From: Gemmatimonadota bacterium
GTDB taxonomy: Bacteria > Gemmatimonadota > Gemmatimonadetes > Longimicrobiales > Gaopeijiaceae
Reading direction: 5' to 3'
Assembly: GCA_018678395.1 (NCBI GenBank)
Contig: JAHHMJ010000407.1
Coordinates: forward strand, 1 to 15,581
DNA: 15,581 bases
A program made the translations under genes and the position numbers. Shown here one piece after another: positions 7,982 through 15,469 of the stretch (positions are counted from its first letter, which is position 1; each line of letters starts with the position of its first letter). The notes beneath the pieces were generated by a model. That model was not told the DNA's origin. It made no database searches and saw only the letters and a program-made list of their open reading frames with translations.

Positions 7982-10645
7982 TCAGCCGGCCTGCATGCTC
8001 CGGATCGGATCGACCCGTGAGGCACGCCGGGCGGGCACCCAGCTGGCCGCGACCCCGACCATCACCATCACCAGGGACACGGCTCCGAAGGTCACCGGAT
8101 CGACCGCACCCACACCGTAGAGCAGGCTGGCCAACCCTCGGGTAGCCACGAACGCGCCGACCAGACCCAGCAGGATCCCCACGACCACGACCTTCACGCC
8201 CTGGACAACGACCATGCGGCGGACGGCTGCCGCCTCCGCACCCAGCGCCATCCGCACGCCGATCTCGCGCGTGCGCTGGGCGACTACGTACGACAGCACG
8301 CCGTAGAGCCCAACTGTACCGAGGACCAGCGCCAGCACGGCGGCGACTGCCAGGGTGAGCATCGTGAAGTTGAGCTGGACGAGAGAGCGCGCGGTGAGTT
8401 CCTCGACGCTGTGCACCCGATACATCGGCGCCTCGGGTGCCACCTCGGTGACCAAGGCTCGGATCTCGGGCACCAGGTTCGTCCCTCGCTCCGACCGTAC
8501 GACGTAGCCCGGGGAGCTCAGCGCCCAGCTCTGCGGCGTCGGCCCGATCAGCGGGTAGTAGGCGGTGATGGCCGGTGCGTCGCGCAGCTGACCCTGCACC
8601 ACGTCGTCGACGACGCCGACGACCTCGTGCCAGTCCTCGAGCAGCACGTTCTGAAGCCGTCGACCGACCGGGTCTTCGCCCGGCCAGAGGGCTTCGGCGA
8701 GCGATCGGCTCACGACCACCGAGCCGGGGGTGCGGGCATCGTCGTCCGTGAAGCCCCGACCCCGGAGCACGTCGACCCCCATCGCTGCGAAGTAGTCGCC
8801 GCCTGCGAAGGTGATGTCGGCACGAACCCCGTCCTCGTCGGCTACGCCGCCGCCCTCGGCGACGAAGGCGACGTTGCGGGGCGTCTCGTCCAGCGGGACG
8901 TTCTCGACGATGCCCACCCTTTCGACGCCCGGGAGCGCGCGCAGGCGATCCATGAAGTCGAGGTGAAAGGCAGCCCAGGTCGGTCCGTCCACCAGGTGGT
9001 CCTGCTCGGGCGCGAACTGGAAGGTGAGTACACCCGACGTGTCGTAGCCGGGGTCGATCGCTCGCAGCGCCTGGACGCTGCGCAGCAGCAGGCCCGACGC
9101 GACCAGCAAAACCAGCGCGAGAGCCGTCTGGGCCGCGACCAGCGCGTCCCGCCCCCACGCGCGCCCGCGGGTGGAACCCCGCGTCGCATCGCGGAGTCGG
9201 CCCAGGTCCGTCTTCGACCCGCGCACCGCGGGCCACAGGCCGCAAACCAACGCCGCGCCGATGGCCGCGAGCGCGGTGAACCCGAGCGTGGTGCCGGACA
9301 GGCGCACGTCCGTGATACGCGGTACGCCGTCGGGTACGGCGTCGAGGTAGATCGGCAGACCCACCGCCGCGAGCACCACCGCCATCACGGCCGCCAGGCC
9401 CGCGATGACCCAGGCCTCGGCCAGTAGCTCGCGCATGACCCGGCCGCGGCCCGCCCCCAAGGCGCGCCGTACCGCGATGTCCCGCCCCCGCCCATCGGCC
9501 CGAACCATGAAGAGGTTGGCGACGTTCGCGCAGGCGATCAGGAGAACGACCCCCACGGCGGCCATCAGGACCCAGATCGCCGTACGCACCGGCCCGAGCA
9601 GGACGTCGGTGAGCGGTCGCACGACCGGAACGTGCTGCTCGATCAGGCGCGCATACGCCGGGGAGCCGCCGTAGAGCTCGGGGAGCCGCCGTGCGAGCTC
9701 GGTGAGTTCGGCTCGCAACGAGGCCTCGTCCGCCCCGGGGGCGAGACGCCCGATGAGGTTCATCCCGAAACGCCCGACGTTGGTGACCTCACCGTCGAAG
9801 TCGTTGGGCGCGTAGGCAGCGATGCCCGCCTGCGGAAAGCGGAAGCTCTCCGGCATCACCCCCACGATCGTGCGGGGTCCGTCGATCATCCACACCGACC
9901 GGCCGACGACCTCGGGATCGTTGCCGAACCAGGTGGTCCACGTGCCGTATCCCAGGACGGCGACCTGGCCCCCCTCACCCGGCTGCGGAAGACGGCCCAG
10001 TTCGGGCTCGACACCGAGGGTGGTGAAGAACTCCATCGAGGGCGCCGCCAGCCGGAGTCGCTCCACGCGGTCGCCTTCGCGGAAGGTCGCTGTGAAGGCG
10101 TTGAACATGGAGAGGTCGTCGAGCTGCGTGGCCTCGGACCGGTAGTGGTCGAAGAACTCGGCCGACACGCCGAACTCGTCCGGGAAGTCCGACCCGGGCG
10201 CGGACGCCGCGATGTAGACCAGCCGGTCGGCATCCGGGTAGGGCAGCGGCCGGAGGAGCACCGCATCGACCACACTGAAGATCCCCGCGTTGGCGCCGAG
10301 CGCGAGCCCGAGCGTCAGGACGGCCGCCGCGGTGAATCCCGGTGACCGGCGAAGGGTGCGCGCCGCTCTACGAAGGTCTCGTATCCACGTCCTCATCATC
10401 ATCCCCACTCCTTCATCGTTTCCGGAAGTCCCCCCGGGGTCGGGCCACGAGGGATGCACACGCTCGGCGATCGCCGAGCCCAACAGATCGAGCGTGGTCG
10501 CCACGGTGCTGCGCGCGCCCGGCCCGACCCCGACCTCGAACCCACGGTCGATATCCGCTCTCGCCTGTTCGAGCACCTCGGCGCCGAAGCGCCGGCGGAA
10601 CGCGCGTGGATGCAGAGCGACGAGCAGCCGGAGCAGCAGCTTCAC
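7982..10645 (-). CDS. ADOP-family duplicated permease (MacB/FtsX-like) with N-terminal prefix domain
   Basis: From GTG 10645 this is 887 residues. Residues 1-80 form a soluble helical prefix (KLLLRLLVALHPRAFRRRFG...) as found ahead of many acidobacterial-type duplicated orphan permeases. Then comes MMMRTWIRDLRRAARTLRRSPGF and a first membrane helix (about 104-133). A MacB-type periplasmic domain follows (RPLPYPDADRLVY...), then an FtsX core with VLLIACANVANLFMVR and AVRRALGAGRGRVMREL, then a second periplasmic domain. The second FtsX core has GLYGVLSYVVAQRTREIGVRMALGA and ends PARRASRVDPIRSMQAG. So it is a full tandem MacB_PCD-FtsX pair in one chain. It has no ATPase domain of its own; family members are called orphan for that reason. 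The GTG overlaps the padR stop as GTGA, but an internal ATG at 10402 has a much better ribosome-binding site. Export, mechanotransmission or signalling roles are all possible. Confidence 0.9.
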   Translation of the reverse strand: MKLLLRLLVALHPRAFRRRFGAEVLEQARADIDRGFEVGVGPGARSTVATTLDLLGSAIAERVHPSWPDPGGTSGNDEGVGMMMRTWIRDLRRAARTLRRSPGFTAAAVLTLGLALGANAGIFSVVDAVLLRPLPYPDADRLVYIAASAPGSDFPDEFGVSAEFFDHYRSEATQLDDLSMFNAFTATFREGDRVERLRLAAPSMEFFTTLGVEPELGRLPQPGEGGQVAVLGYGTWTTWFGNDPEVVGRSVWMIDGPRTIVGVMPESFRFPQAGIAAYAPNDFDGEVTNVGRFGMNLIGRLAPGADEASLRAELTELARRLPELYGGSPAYARLIEQHVPVVRPLTDVLLGPVRTAIWVLMAAVGVVLLIACANVANLFMVRADGRGRDIAVRRALGAGRGRVMRELLAEAWVIAGLAAVMAVVLAAVGLPIYLDAVPDGVPRITDVRLSGTTLGFTALAAIGAALVCGLWPAVRGSKTDLGRLRDATRGSTRGRAWGRDALVAAQTALALVLLVASGLLLRSVQALRAIDPGYDTSGVLTFQFAPEQDHLVDGPTWAAFHLDFMDRLRALPGVERVGIVENVPLDETPRNVAFVAEGGGVADEDGVRADITFAGGDYFAAMGVDVLRGRGFTDDDARTPGSVVVSRSLAEALWPGEDPVGRRLQNVLLEDWHEVVGVVDDVVQGQLRDAPAITAYYPLIGPTPQSWALSSPGYVVRSERGTNLVPEIRALVTEVAPEAPMYRVHSVEELTARSLVQLNFTMLTLAVAAVLALVLGTVGLYGVLSYVVAQRTREIGVRMALGAEAAAVRRMVVVQGVKVVVVGILLGLVGAFVATRGLASLLYGVGAVDPVTFGAVSLVMVMVGVAASWVPARRASRVDPIRSMQAG
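10399..10413 (-). promoter_or_regulatory. Strong internal ribosome-binding site in the ADOP gene
   Basis: On the - strand AAGGAG (10413-10408) precedes three consecutive ATG codons starting at 10402, 10399 and 10396. Spacing to the first two is 5 and 8 nt. It is one of the best Shine-Dalgarno matches in the window, yet lies 81 codons inside the ADOP reading frame, exactly where the prefix ends and the permease proper begins. It may be the true start or a second start. Confidence 0.5.
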
Positions 10646-10989
10646 GAGCGCCGCACCCGCAACCGGTCGGCGGCGAGGGTCGTGGCCGCCTTCAGGCGGG
10701 CGGTCTCGTCGGCGAGGGTCGCCCGGCCGTCGGCCGTCAATTCGTAGTACCGGCGCGGCCGGCCCGGATGCGGCTCTGCGCCCTGAGGCGCATCGGTCTC
10801 CACCACGGACCCGGCCGCCGTCAGGCGGGCGATCACGCGGTACAGGCTGCCCGCACGGGGGTTGAGCACGCCGCGAGAGTCGGCCTCCACCGCATCCCGG
10901 ATCGCATAGCCGTGGCGCGGGCCCTCGGTGATCGCGAGAAGCACGTGGTATTCCAGGGAGGTCAACCCACCATCGGGAATCGGAGTCAT
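10642..10989 (-). CDS. PadR-family transcriptional regulator
   Basis: This is a 115-residue winged-helix protein, the usual size for the short PadR group. Diagnostic features are LTSLEYHVLLAITEGPRHGYAIRDAVE (the N-terminal helix and the HGYxI turn), RAGSLYRVIARLTAAGSVVE (recognition helix) and GRPRRYYELTADGRATL (the wing). It is followed by a helical tail that should form the dimer interface. PadR proteins are mostly repressors of neighbouring transporter genes and of themselves. Its stop overlaps the GTG of the ADOP permease, so the two are probably co-transcribed. The ATG at 10989 gives the normal N-terminus, with only a weak purine-rich stretch (GAACGAGACGAC) before it. An inverted repeat at 11023-11043 lies 34 nt upstream and is the likely operator. 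The inducing ligand is unknown. Confidence 0.9.
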   Translation of the reverse strand: MTPIPDGGLTSLEYHVLLAITEGPRHGYAIRDAVEADSRGVLNPRAGSLYRVIARLTAAGSVVETDAPQGAEPHPGRPRRYYELTADGRATLADETARLKAATTLAADRLRVRRS

Positions 10990-11019
10990 GTCGTCTCGTT
11001 CGACGTTGAATGCACAGTT

Positions 11020-11043
11020 CGCATATATGCGTCCCGCGTATAT
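11020..11043. promoter_or_regulatory. Candidate PadR operator in the padR/thrA divergent gap
   Basis: In otherwise GC-rich DNA, two AT-rich half-sites form an inverted repeat: ATATATGC (11023-11030), a 5-nt spacer, then GCGTATAT (11036-11043), matching at 7 of 8 positions. The left half also sits in a perfect 12-bp palindrome, CGCATATATGCG (11020-11031). AT-rich dyads just upstream of the regulator are typical of PadR operators. The TATATA stretches could also serve as -10 elements for padR (-) or thrA (+), so repressor and polymerase would compete. Binding is inferred. Confidence 0.5.
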
Positions 11044-11123
11044 AGGACGATGGGGGACGGGAACAGGTTTCGCTCACCACCTCGATGAGGGAGGCCGACC
11101 CGCCCCTAACGCCCCTTGATCCC

Positions 11124-11170
11124 GGGCGAGTCCCTGTCCACGATCCGGTGGTCGGGGCGGGGGCTCGCCC
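11124..11170 (+). promoter_or_regulatory. Stable stem-loop in the thrA 5' leader
   Basis: GGGCGAGTCCCTGTCC (11124-11139) pairs without a gap with GGGCGGGGGCTCGCCC (11155-11170), forming 13 Watson-Crick and 3 G-U pairs. After a bulged A11140, a second 5-bp helix (CGATC with GGTCG) closes a CGGT loop. The three main-stem wobbles have U on the 5' arm and G on the 3' arm in the thrA-sense RNA; in the opposite RNA they would be A-C mismatches. The structure therefore looks like a feature of the thrA transcript. No U-run follows. It ends 33 nt before the thrA ATG. CCCGCCCC at 11099-11106 could pair instead with 11154-11161. Confidence 0.5.
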
Positions 11171-11203
11171 CACCCGATGGGTCTTCCAAGAACGACGGCC
11201 TCG

Positions 11204-13660
11204 ATGTCGAATCGTTGGATCGTGCACAAGTTCGGCGGCTCGAGCCTGGCGGGCAGCCGCGAGTTCTCGCGGGTCGCCGACATCGTCTCGGATGGAGACG
11301 AGCGGCGGCGAGCCGTGGTCGTTTCGGCACCGGCCGGCGTGACCGACCGTCTTCTGGAGCTTCTGGAGCCCGACACGCCCATCGAGGGCCGAATCGAACG
11401 CCTACGGGCCGATCTGGACGTCCTTCTCGGCGAGCTGCTCGACGGCGACGATCGCTCGGCTGCGCTCGACGCCCTCGACCGGGACCTCGACACGATCCGC
11501 GCCGTTCTCGCGTCCACCCGGCTGCTCCGCAGCGTTCCGCCGGAGGCGCGCAGCCTGGTCTCGGGCTTCGGTGAGACGTGGTCGGCCCGGCTTCTCGCGC
11601 GGGTGTTGGCGCGCCGAGGCACACCCGCCACGTGGCTCGACGCGCGGGATTTCCTGATCGTGGGCTCGGCGGAGCTGGGCCCGGTGGTAGACTGGTCGAC
11701 GACCCGGGGTGATCTGGACGACGCACTCCGGATTCGCGAGCCCGGCGTGCTGGTGGTGACCGGGTACGTGGCCCGCACGGCGACCGGCAGCCCGACGACG
11801 CTGGGTCGCAACGGCAGCGACTATTCGGCGTCGATCCTCGGGGCGTTGCTTCACGCGGACGAGGTCGTCATCTGGACCGATGTGAGCGGGGTCATGAGCG
11901 GTGACCCCGGCGTCGAGCCGGAAGCCACGGTCGTGCCCAGCCTGTCGTACGACGAGGCGATGGAGCTGGCCTACTTCGGGGCCAAGGTGATTCACCCGTC
12001 GACCATGGGCCCGCTCGTCGAGCACGACATCCCGCTGTACATCCGCAACACGTTCCACCCGGACCTCCCCGGGACCCGGATCTCCCGCGAGGGCGACGAG
12101 AGCGATGGTGTGAAGGGCATCACCGTCATCGACGGGATGGCGCTGGTGAACCTCCAGGGTGCCGGCCTCATCGGGGTGCCCGGGACCGCGGCACGCCTCT
12201 TCGGCGCTCTGCGCGAAGCCGACATCTCGGTGGTCGTGATCTCGCAGGGAAGCTCGGAGCACTCGATCTGCGTGGCCGTGCCCGAGGACCGGGTCGACGA
12301 GGCGCGCGCGGTGCTCAGCGACGCGTTCGCGCTCGAGTTGACCCGTGGCCAGATCCAGGGCATCGACGTCCAGCACGGCTGCTCGATCCTCGCCGTGGTC
12401 GGAGACGGGATGCGGGGCGTACCCGGGGTCGCCGGGCATCTCTTCGGCGCGCTCGGTCGAGCCGGCGTGAACGTCCGCGCCATCGCCCAGGGAGCCAGCG
12501 AGCGCAACATCTCGGCGGTCATCGACCAGCGCGATGCCGCCCGAGCGCTGCGCGCGGTCCACGCGGGCTTCTACCTCTCGCCGCGGACGGTCTCGGTCGG
12601 GTTGATCGGACCGGGCAACGTCGGGGGCGCCCTGCTCGACCAGATGGCCGCCGAGCTCGAGCGCATCCGGGTCGGGGGACAGGTGGACCTGCGCATCCGC
12701 GGGATCACCCGCTCACGGCGCATGGTCCTGTCGGAGTCCGGGCTCGACGTGGCGGTCTGGCGCGACGCCTTCGAGCGGGAGGGGGAGGACGCGGACCTCG
12801 ATCGCTTCGTCGACCAGATCCAGGCCGAGCATCTTCCGCACGCGGTGCTCATCGATTGTTCGGCGAGTGGCGAGGCCGCGGCGCGCTACGGCGCGTGGAT
12901 GGAGCGCGGCATCCACGTGATCACCGCGAACAAGCGGGCCGGGACGGCTTCTCTCGAACAGTATCACGACATGCTCGAGCGGCGGCGGCGCGGTGGCGCC
13001 CGCTTCCTGCACGAGACCACCGTCGGTGCGGGCCTGCCCATCCTGTCGACGCTGCGCGATCTGCGCGTGACCGGAGATCGGGTGCACTCGATCGACGGCA
13101 TCCTCTCGGGGACCCTGGCCTATCTGTTCAACGTGTTCGACGGTGAACGGCCGTTCTCGACCTGCGTCGCCGATGCCCGGGCGCGGGGGTTCACCGAGCC
13201 GGACCCCCGGGACGACCTCTCGGGCATGGACGTGGCGCGGAAGCTCGTGATTCTGGGGCGCGAGATGGGACTGCCGATCGAGGTCGAGGACGTCGAGGTG
13301 GATGCCCTCGTGCCCCCCGAGCTGGTCGGGGGCGACGTCGACGCGTTCCTCGAGGGACTGTCGGCGCACGACGCGCAGATGGAGGCGCGCTACCGAGCGG
13401 CTGCCGAGGCCGGCGACGTGCTGCGATTCGTCGGCCGGGTGGACGCCGACGGCCGCGCTCGGGTCCTACTGGAACAGCTCCCGGGGCGTCACGCCTTCGC
13501 GGGACTGGATCTCACCGACAACGTGGTGCGCTTCATCACCGATCGATACCGCGACAACCCCCTCGTGGTGCGCGGACCGGGGGCGGGACCCGAGGTCACG
13601 GCGGCGGGCGTATTCGCCGACCTGCTGCGCCTGTGCGCGATCCTCGGAGCGGACCTCTAG
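11204..13660 (+). CDS. thrA: Bifunctional aspartokinase / homoserine dehydrogenase
   Basis: The protein has 818 residues, nearly the same length as E. coli ThrA (820), and aligns by eye along its whole length. The aspartokinase part starts HKFGGSSLAG (K9) and has LGRNGSDYSASILGALL, EIWTDV-like VIWTDVSGV and SYDEAMELAYFGAKVIHP. Two ACT-type regulatory segments follow, marked VVVISQGSSEHSICVAV and AIAQGASERNISAVI, where E. coli threonine-feedback residues lie. The homoserine dehydrogenase part has the nucleotide-binding VGLIGPGNVGGALL (about residue 465), HVITANKRAGT, ETTVGAGLPI, GILSGTLAYLFNVF and FTEPDPRDDLSGMDVARKLVIL. It makes aspartyl-phosphate and later reduces aspartate semialdehyde to homoserine for threonine and methionine. 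ATG 11204 (MSNRWIVHKFGG) fits the family; ATG 11177 would add nine residues and has no ribosome-binding site. thrB and thrC are not adjacent. Confidence 0.95.
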   Translation: MSNRWIVHKFGGSSLAGSREFSRVADIVSDGDERRRAVVVSAPAGVTDRLLELLEPDTPIEGRIERLRADLDVLLGELLDGDDRSAALDALDRDLDTIRAVLASTRLLRSVPPEARSLVSGFGETWSARLLARVLARRGTPATWLDARDFLIVGSAELGPVVDWSTTRGDLDDALRIREPGVLVVTGYVARTATGSPTTLGRNGSDYSASILGALLHADEVVIWTDVSGVMSGDPGVEPEATVVPSLSYDEAMELAYFGAKVIHPSTMGPLVEHDIPLYIRNTFHPDLPGTRISREGDESDGVKGITVIDGMALVNLQGAGLIGVPGTAARLFGALREADISVVVISQGSSEHSICVAVPEDRVDEARAVLSDAFALELTRGQIQGIDVQHGCSILAVVGDGMRGVPGVAGHLFGALGRAGVNVRAIAQGASERNISAVIDQRDAARALRAVHAGFYLSPRTVSVGLIGPGNVGGALLDQMAAELERIRVGGQVDLRIRGITRSRRMVLSESGLDVAVWRDAFEREGEDADLDRFVDQIQAEHLPHAVLIDCSASGEAAARYGAWMERGIHVITANKRAGTASLEQYHDMLERRRRGGARFLHETTVGAGLPILSTLRDLRVTGDRVHSIDGILSGTLAYLFNVFDGERPFSTCVADARARGFTEPDPRDDLSGMDVARKLVILGREMGLPIEVEDVEVDALVPPELVGGDVDAFLEGLSAHDAQMEARYRAAAEAGDVLRFVGRVDADGRARVLLEQLPGRHAFAGLDLTDNVVRFITDRYRDNPLVVRGPGAGPEVTAAGVFADLLRLCAILGADL

Positions 13661-13663
13661 GGA

Positions 13664-13786
13664 TCAGCCGTCCGACGGCGTCCCGCGCAGCCGGCGGTTC
13701 GACACGCGGTAATCCTGCTCGTAGAAGGTGCGGGCCATCGGGGACAGCCCCGCATCGGCGCAGGCGACCTGGGGCGAGCAGCGCGT
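13664..13786 (-). pseudogene. Possible C-terminal remnant of an NAD-dependent epimerase/SDR
   Basis: Immediately after the lytic-transglycosylase stop, in the same frame, 40 sense codons run to a TGA at 13664-13666. The last part reads GLSPMARTFYEQDY then RVSNRRLRG, which resembles the tail of sugar-nucleotide epimerase or SDR proteins (SPMA...FY...RVSNxRL). No start codon with a ribosome-binding site or Rossmann core is present, so if real this is a decayed fragment. An alternative is a short readthrough extension of the transglycosylase or chance similarity. The recognition is from memory of the family and is tentative. It also contains a 5-bp hairpin, CGGGG/CCCCG, at 13739-13752. Confidence 0.35.
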
Positions 13787-15370
13787 TCAGCGACGGGCGT
13801 CGCGAGCGTCCTCGGCGCGCAGCTGCATGCCGCGCTCGAAGAGCCGATCGATCTCGGGATCGGTCCGATAGGCCGACAGCTGCCGATGCAGCAGCGGGAT
13901 CTCCTGGATCACGTACCCGATGACGGCGTCCATGACGCGGCCTTCCTCGGTTTCGGTGGCCCGGAAGCGCTGCCGGAAGCCGTCGAGAACCGCTTCGAAC
14001 GCGGGCGAATCCCAGTCCTCCAGCGGAGCACCCAGCTGCAGGAAGTCGTAGAGAACCTCCTGGTAGTCCGGATCGGCGTCGCGGTGCCAGAAGGCTACGT
14101 CGCGTCCGAACTCCTCCCGGTATTCGGGCAGGTAGAGCGTGGCGCCCCGGGGGACCCGGCGAACGAGCGCCGGATTGAACCGTTTCACTTCGCGCTCCGA
14201 GATGCCGGTGCGCCGCACGATGTCGGAGAGAGAGACGTCGCGGTCGACTCGCATCGCGTGGATCGTCTCCTGCGCCCGCCCATCCCGAATGTCGGCGACG
14301 GTCTCCATGTTGCCGAAGATCATCTCGGCGTAGAGGTACGACCGGGGGCCGTACGTCCCCACGACGTCCCGGAAGGTGCGGGGAGACAGCGCACGGACCT
14401 CCTTGGCGAACTGCGCGCCCAGAAGGTACCGCTCGCGAACGTCCTCACCCCCCATGCGCGTACCGTTGATGACGGTGCGCCCGACGTTCGTGCTGCCGGC
14501 GTGGTGCTCCGACAGCGCCGGAACGAAGCTGCCGTACTTCGTGGCCAGAACGGCCAGATAGGCGGCGCAGTAGGCGGCCTGGGTCGTCTGGTTCTCGACC
14601 TCGATGACGTGGTCCGTCAGTCGGTCGAGACGCTGCCAGTTGCGAGGCAGGAACTGGCAGAACCCGATCGCGCGGGCCTCGGACTTCACATCGCCGGAGA
14701 AGCCCGACTCGACGAGGGCCTGGGCCAGCCCGAGGTCGGCGGGCACGCCGAAGCGCTCGTAGATCCGCCCCCACTCCTCGAGGAAACCGCCGTACAATCC
14801 GACGTTCGGGCTGACGAAATTGCCCCGGGTCGGGTTGTGGATTACCGGACCGGTGAACGGCTCGATGATCTCGGCGACGTGATCGCGGCGATCGCCGAGC
14901 CGGCGCGGGAAGGAGCGGTCCGCCACCAACTCCTCGATGCCCTCCTGGGAATAGCGACCCTCGTGGGCCCAGTCGCCCCGCGCGGGAAACGAGGCGAGCA
15001 GTGCGCCGGTCTCCGCGCTTCCGAACACGATCGAGCCGTCCGGATGGCTGAAGACGTGCGTCCAGAATCGATACCCGGGCCGGAAGCGCTCGAGGGCGAG
15101 CACATCGCCGTGGAACCGCGCCCCGGTGAAGAATTCCACGGAATTCTCCGCGGGAAGCACCTCTTCGATCGCCGGGGCCGGAAGCCGTCGAACGTCCTCG
15201 CGAGCCGGGGTCAGATCCCGTGCCACGGGGGCGGCGGGAACCGGCGGTCGCTGACCCGCGACCGGCGTCCCCACCAGGAGAAACCCGGCGGTGATCAGCG
15301 CGATTCGCGAGACGGACGGATGCACGGCTCGATGGGGTGGGAGGGTTCGAGGGGACCTGCTTCGAAGCAT
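13787..15370 (-). CDS. Secreted MltD-like lytic transglycosylase with LysM-like domain
   Basis: This 527-residue protein has an N-terminal signal peptide (hydrophobic IALITAGFLLVGTPVAG, then Q), so it should act in the periplasm or at the cell wall. Residues around 208-300 are an SLT fold: LAQALVESGFSGD carries the catalytic E221, followed by AIGFCQFLPRNW (the GLMQ-type motif) and a late AYLAVLATKYGSFVPAL segment. Residues 370-418 (MRVDRDVSLSDIVRRTGISEREVKRF in outline, ending TLYLPE) look like one LysM peptidoglycan-binding repeat. The order SLT then LysM matches MltD-type enzymes, which cleave glycan strands to 1,6-anhydromuropeptides. Residues about 70-200 do not match a domain I recognise. 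ATG 15370 is used; GTG at residue 16 would also leave a good signal peptide. No partner gene is visible upstream within the window. Confidence 0.85.
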   Translation of the reverse strand: MLRSRSPRTLPPHRAVHPSVSRIALITAGFLLVGTPVAGQRPPVPAAPVARDLTPAREDVRRLPAPAIEEVLPAENSVEFFTGARFHGDVLALERFRPGYRFWTHVFSHPDGSIVFGSAETGALLASFPARGDWAHEGRYSQEGIEELVADRSFPRRLGDRRDHVAEIIEPFTGPVIHNPTRGNFVSPNVGLYGGFLEEWGRIYERFGVPADLGLAQALVESGFSGDVKSEARAIGFCQFLPRNWQRLDRLTDHVIEVENQTTQAAYCAAYLAVLATKYGSFVPALSEHHAGSTNVGRTVINGTRMGGEDVRERYLLGAQFAKEVRALSPRTFRDVVGTYGPRSYLYAEMIFGNMETVADIRDGRAQETIHAMRVDRDVSLSDIVRRTGISEREVKRFNPALVRRVPRGATLYLPEYREEFGRDVAFWHRDADPDYQEVLYDFLQLGAPLEDWDSPAFEAVLDGFRQRFRATETEEGRVMDAVIGYVIQEIPLLHRQLSAYRTDPEIDRLFERGMQLRAEDARDARR

Positions 15371-15469
15371 CGGCGACGCCGGTCCCTGATTCCAATGTGG
15401 GACGCGTTCGGACGCCGCGCCACAAATACGTCACGAACCGGAACGTTTGTTTTGGACACCCGGAGGGGG

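Noticed and set aside
6667..8145. A 492-codon + strand open frame across the ABC exporter gene
   Set aside because: Its translation is His/Arg/Gly-rich without domains and is the shadow of the exporter's codon bias; the - strand carries all ABC motifs.
8411..9427. A 338-codon + strand frame opposite the ADOP permease
   Set aside because: No domain or ribosome-binding site is seen, and the composition is typical of an antisense shadow.
11044..11203. A threonine-attenuator leader peptide before thrA
   Set aside because: The only upstream frame (ATG 11085) has no run of Thr or Ile codons, no Shine-Dalgarno, and runs past the thrA start, so classical peptide-based attenuation is not supported.
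10646..11227. Extension of the ADOP reading frame up to 11227 (1081 codons)
   Set aside because: The extra part overlaps padR and the divergent promoter region and shows no domain; the GTGA junction at 10645 or the ATG at 10402 are better starts.
13667..13679. GCCGTC/GACGGC inverted repeat just after thrA as a terminator
   Set aside because: The arms are separated by one base, so only about five pairs could form, and no T-run follows; too weak to call.
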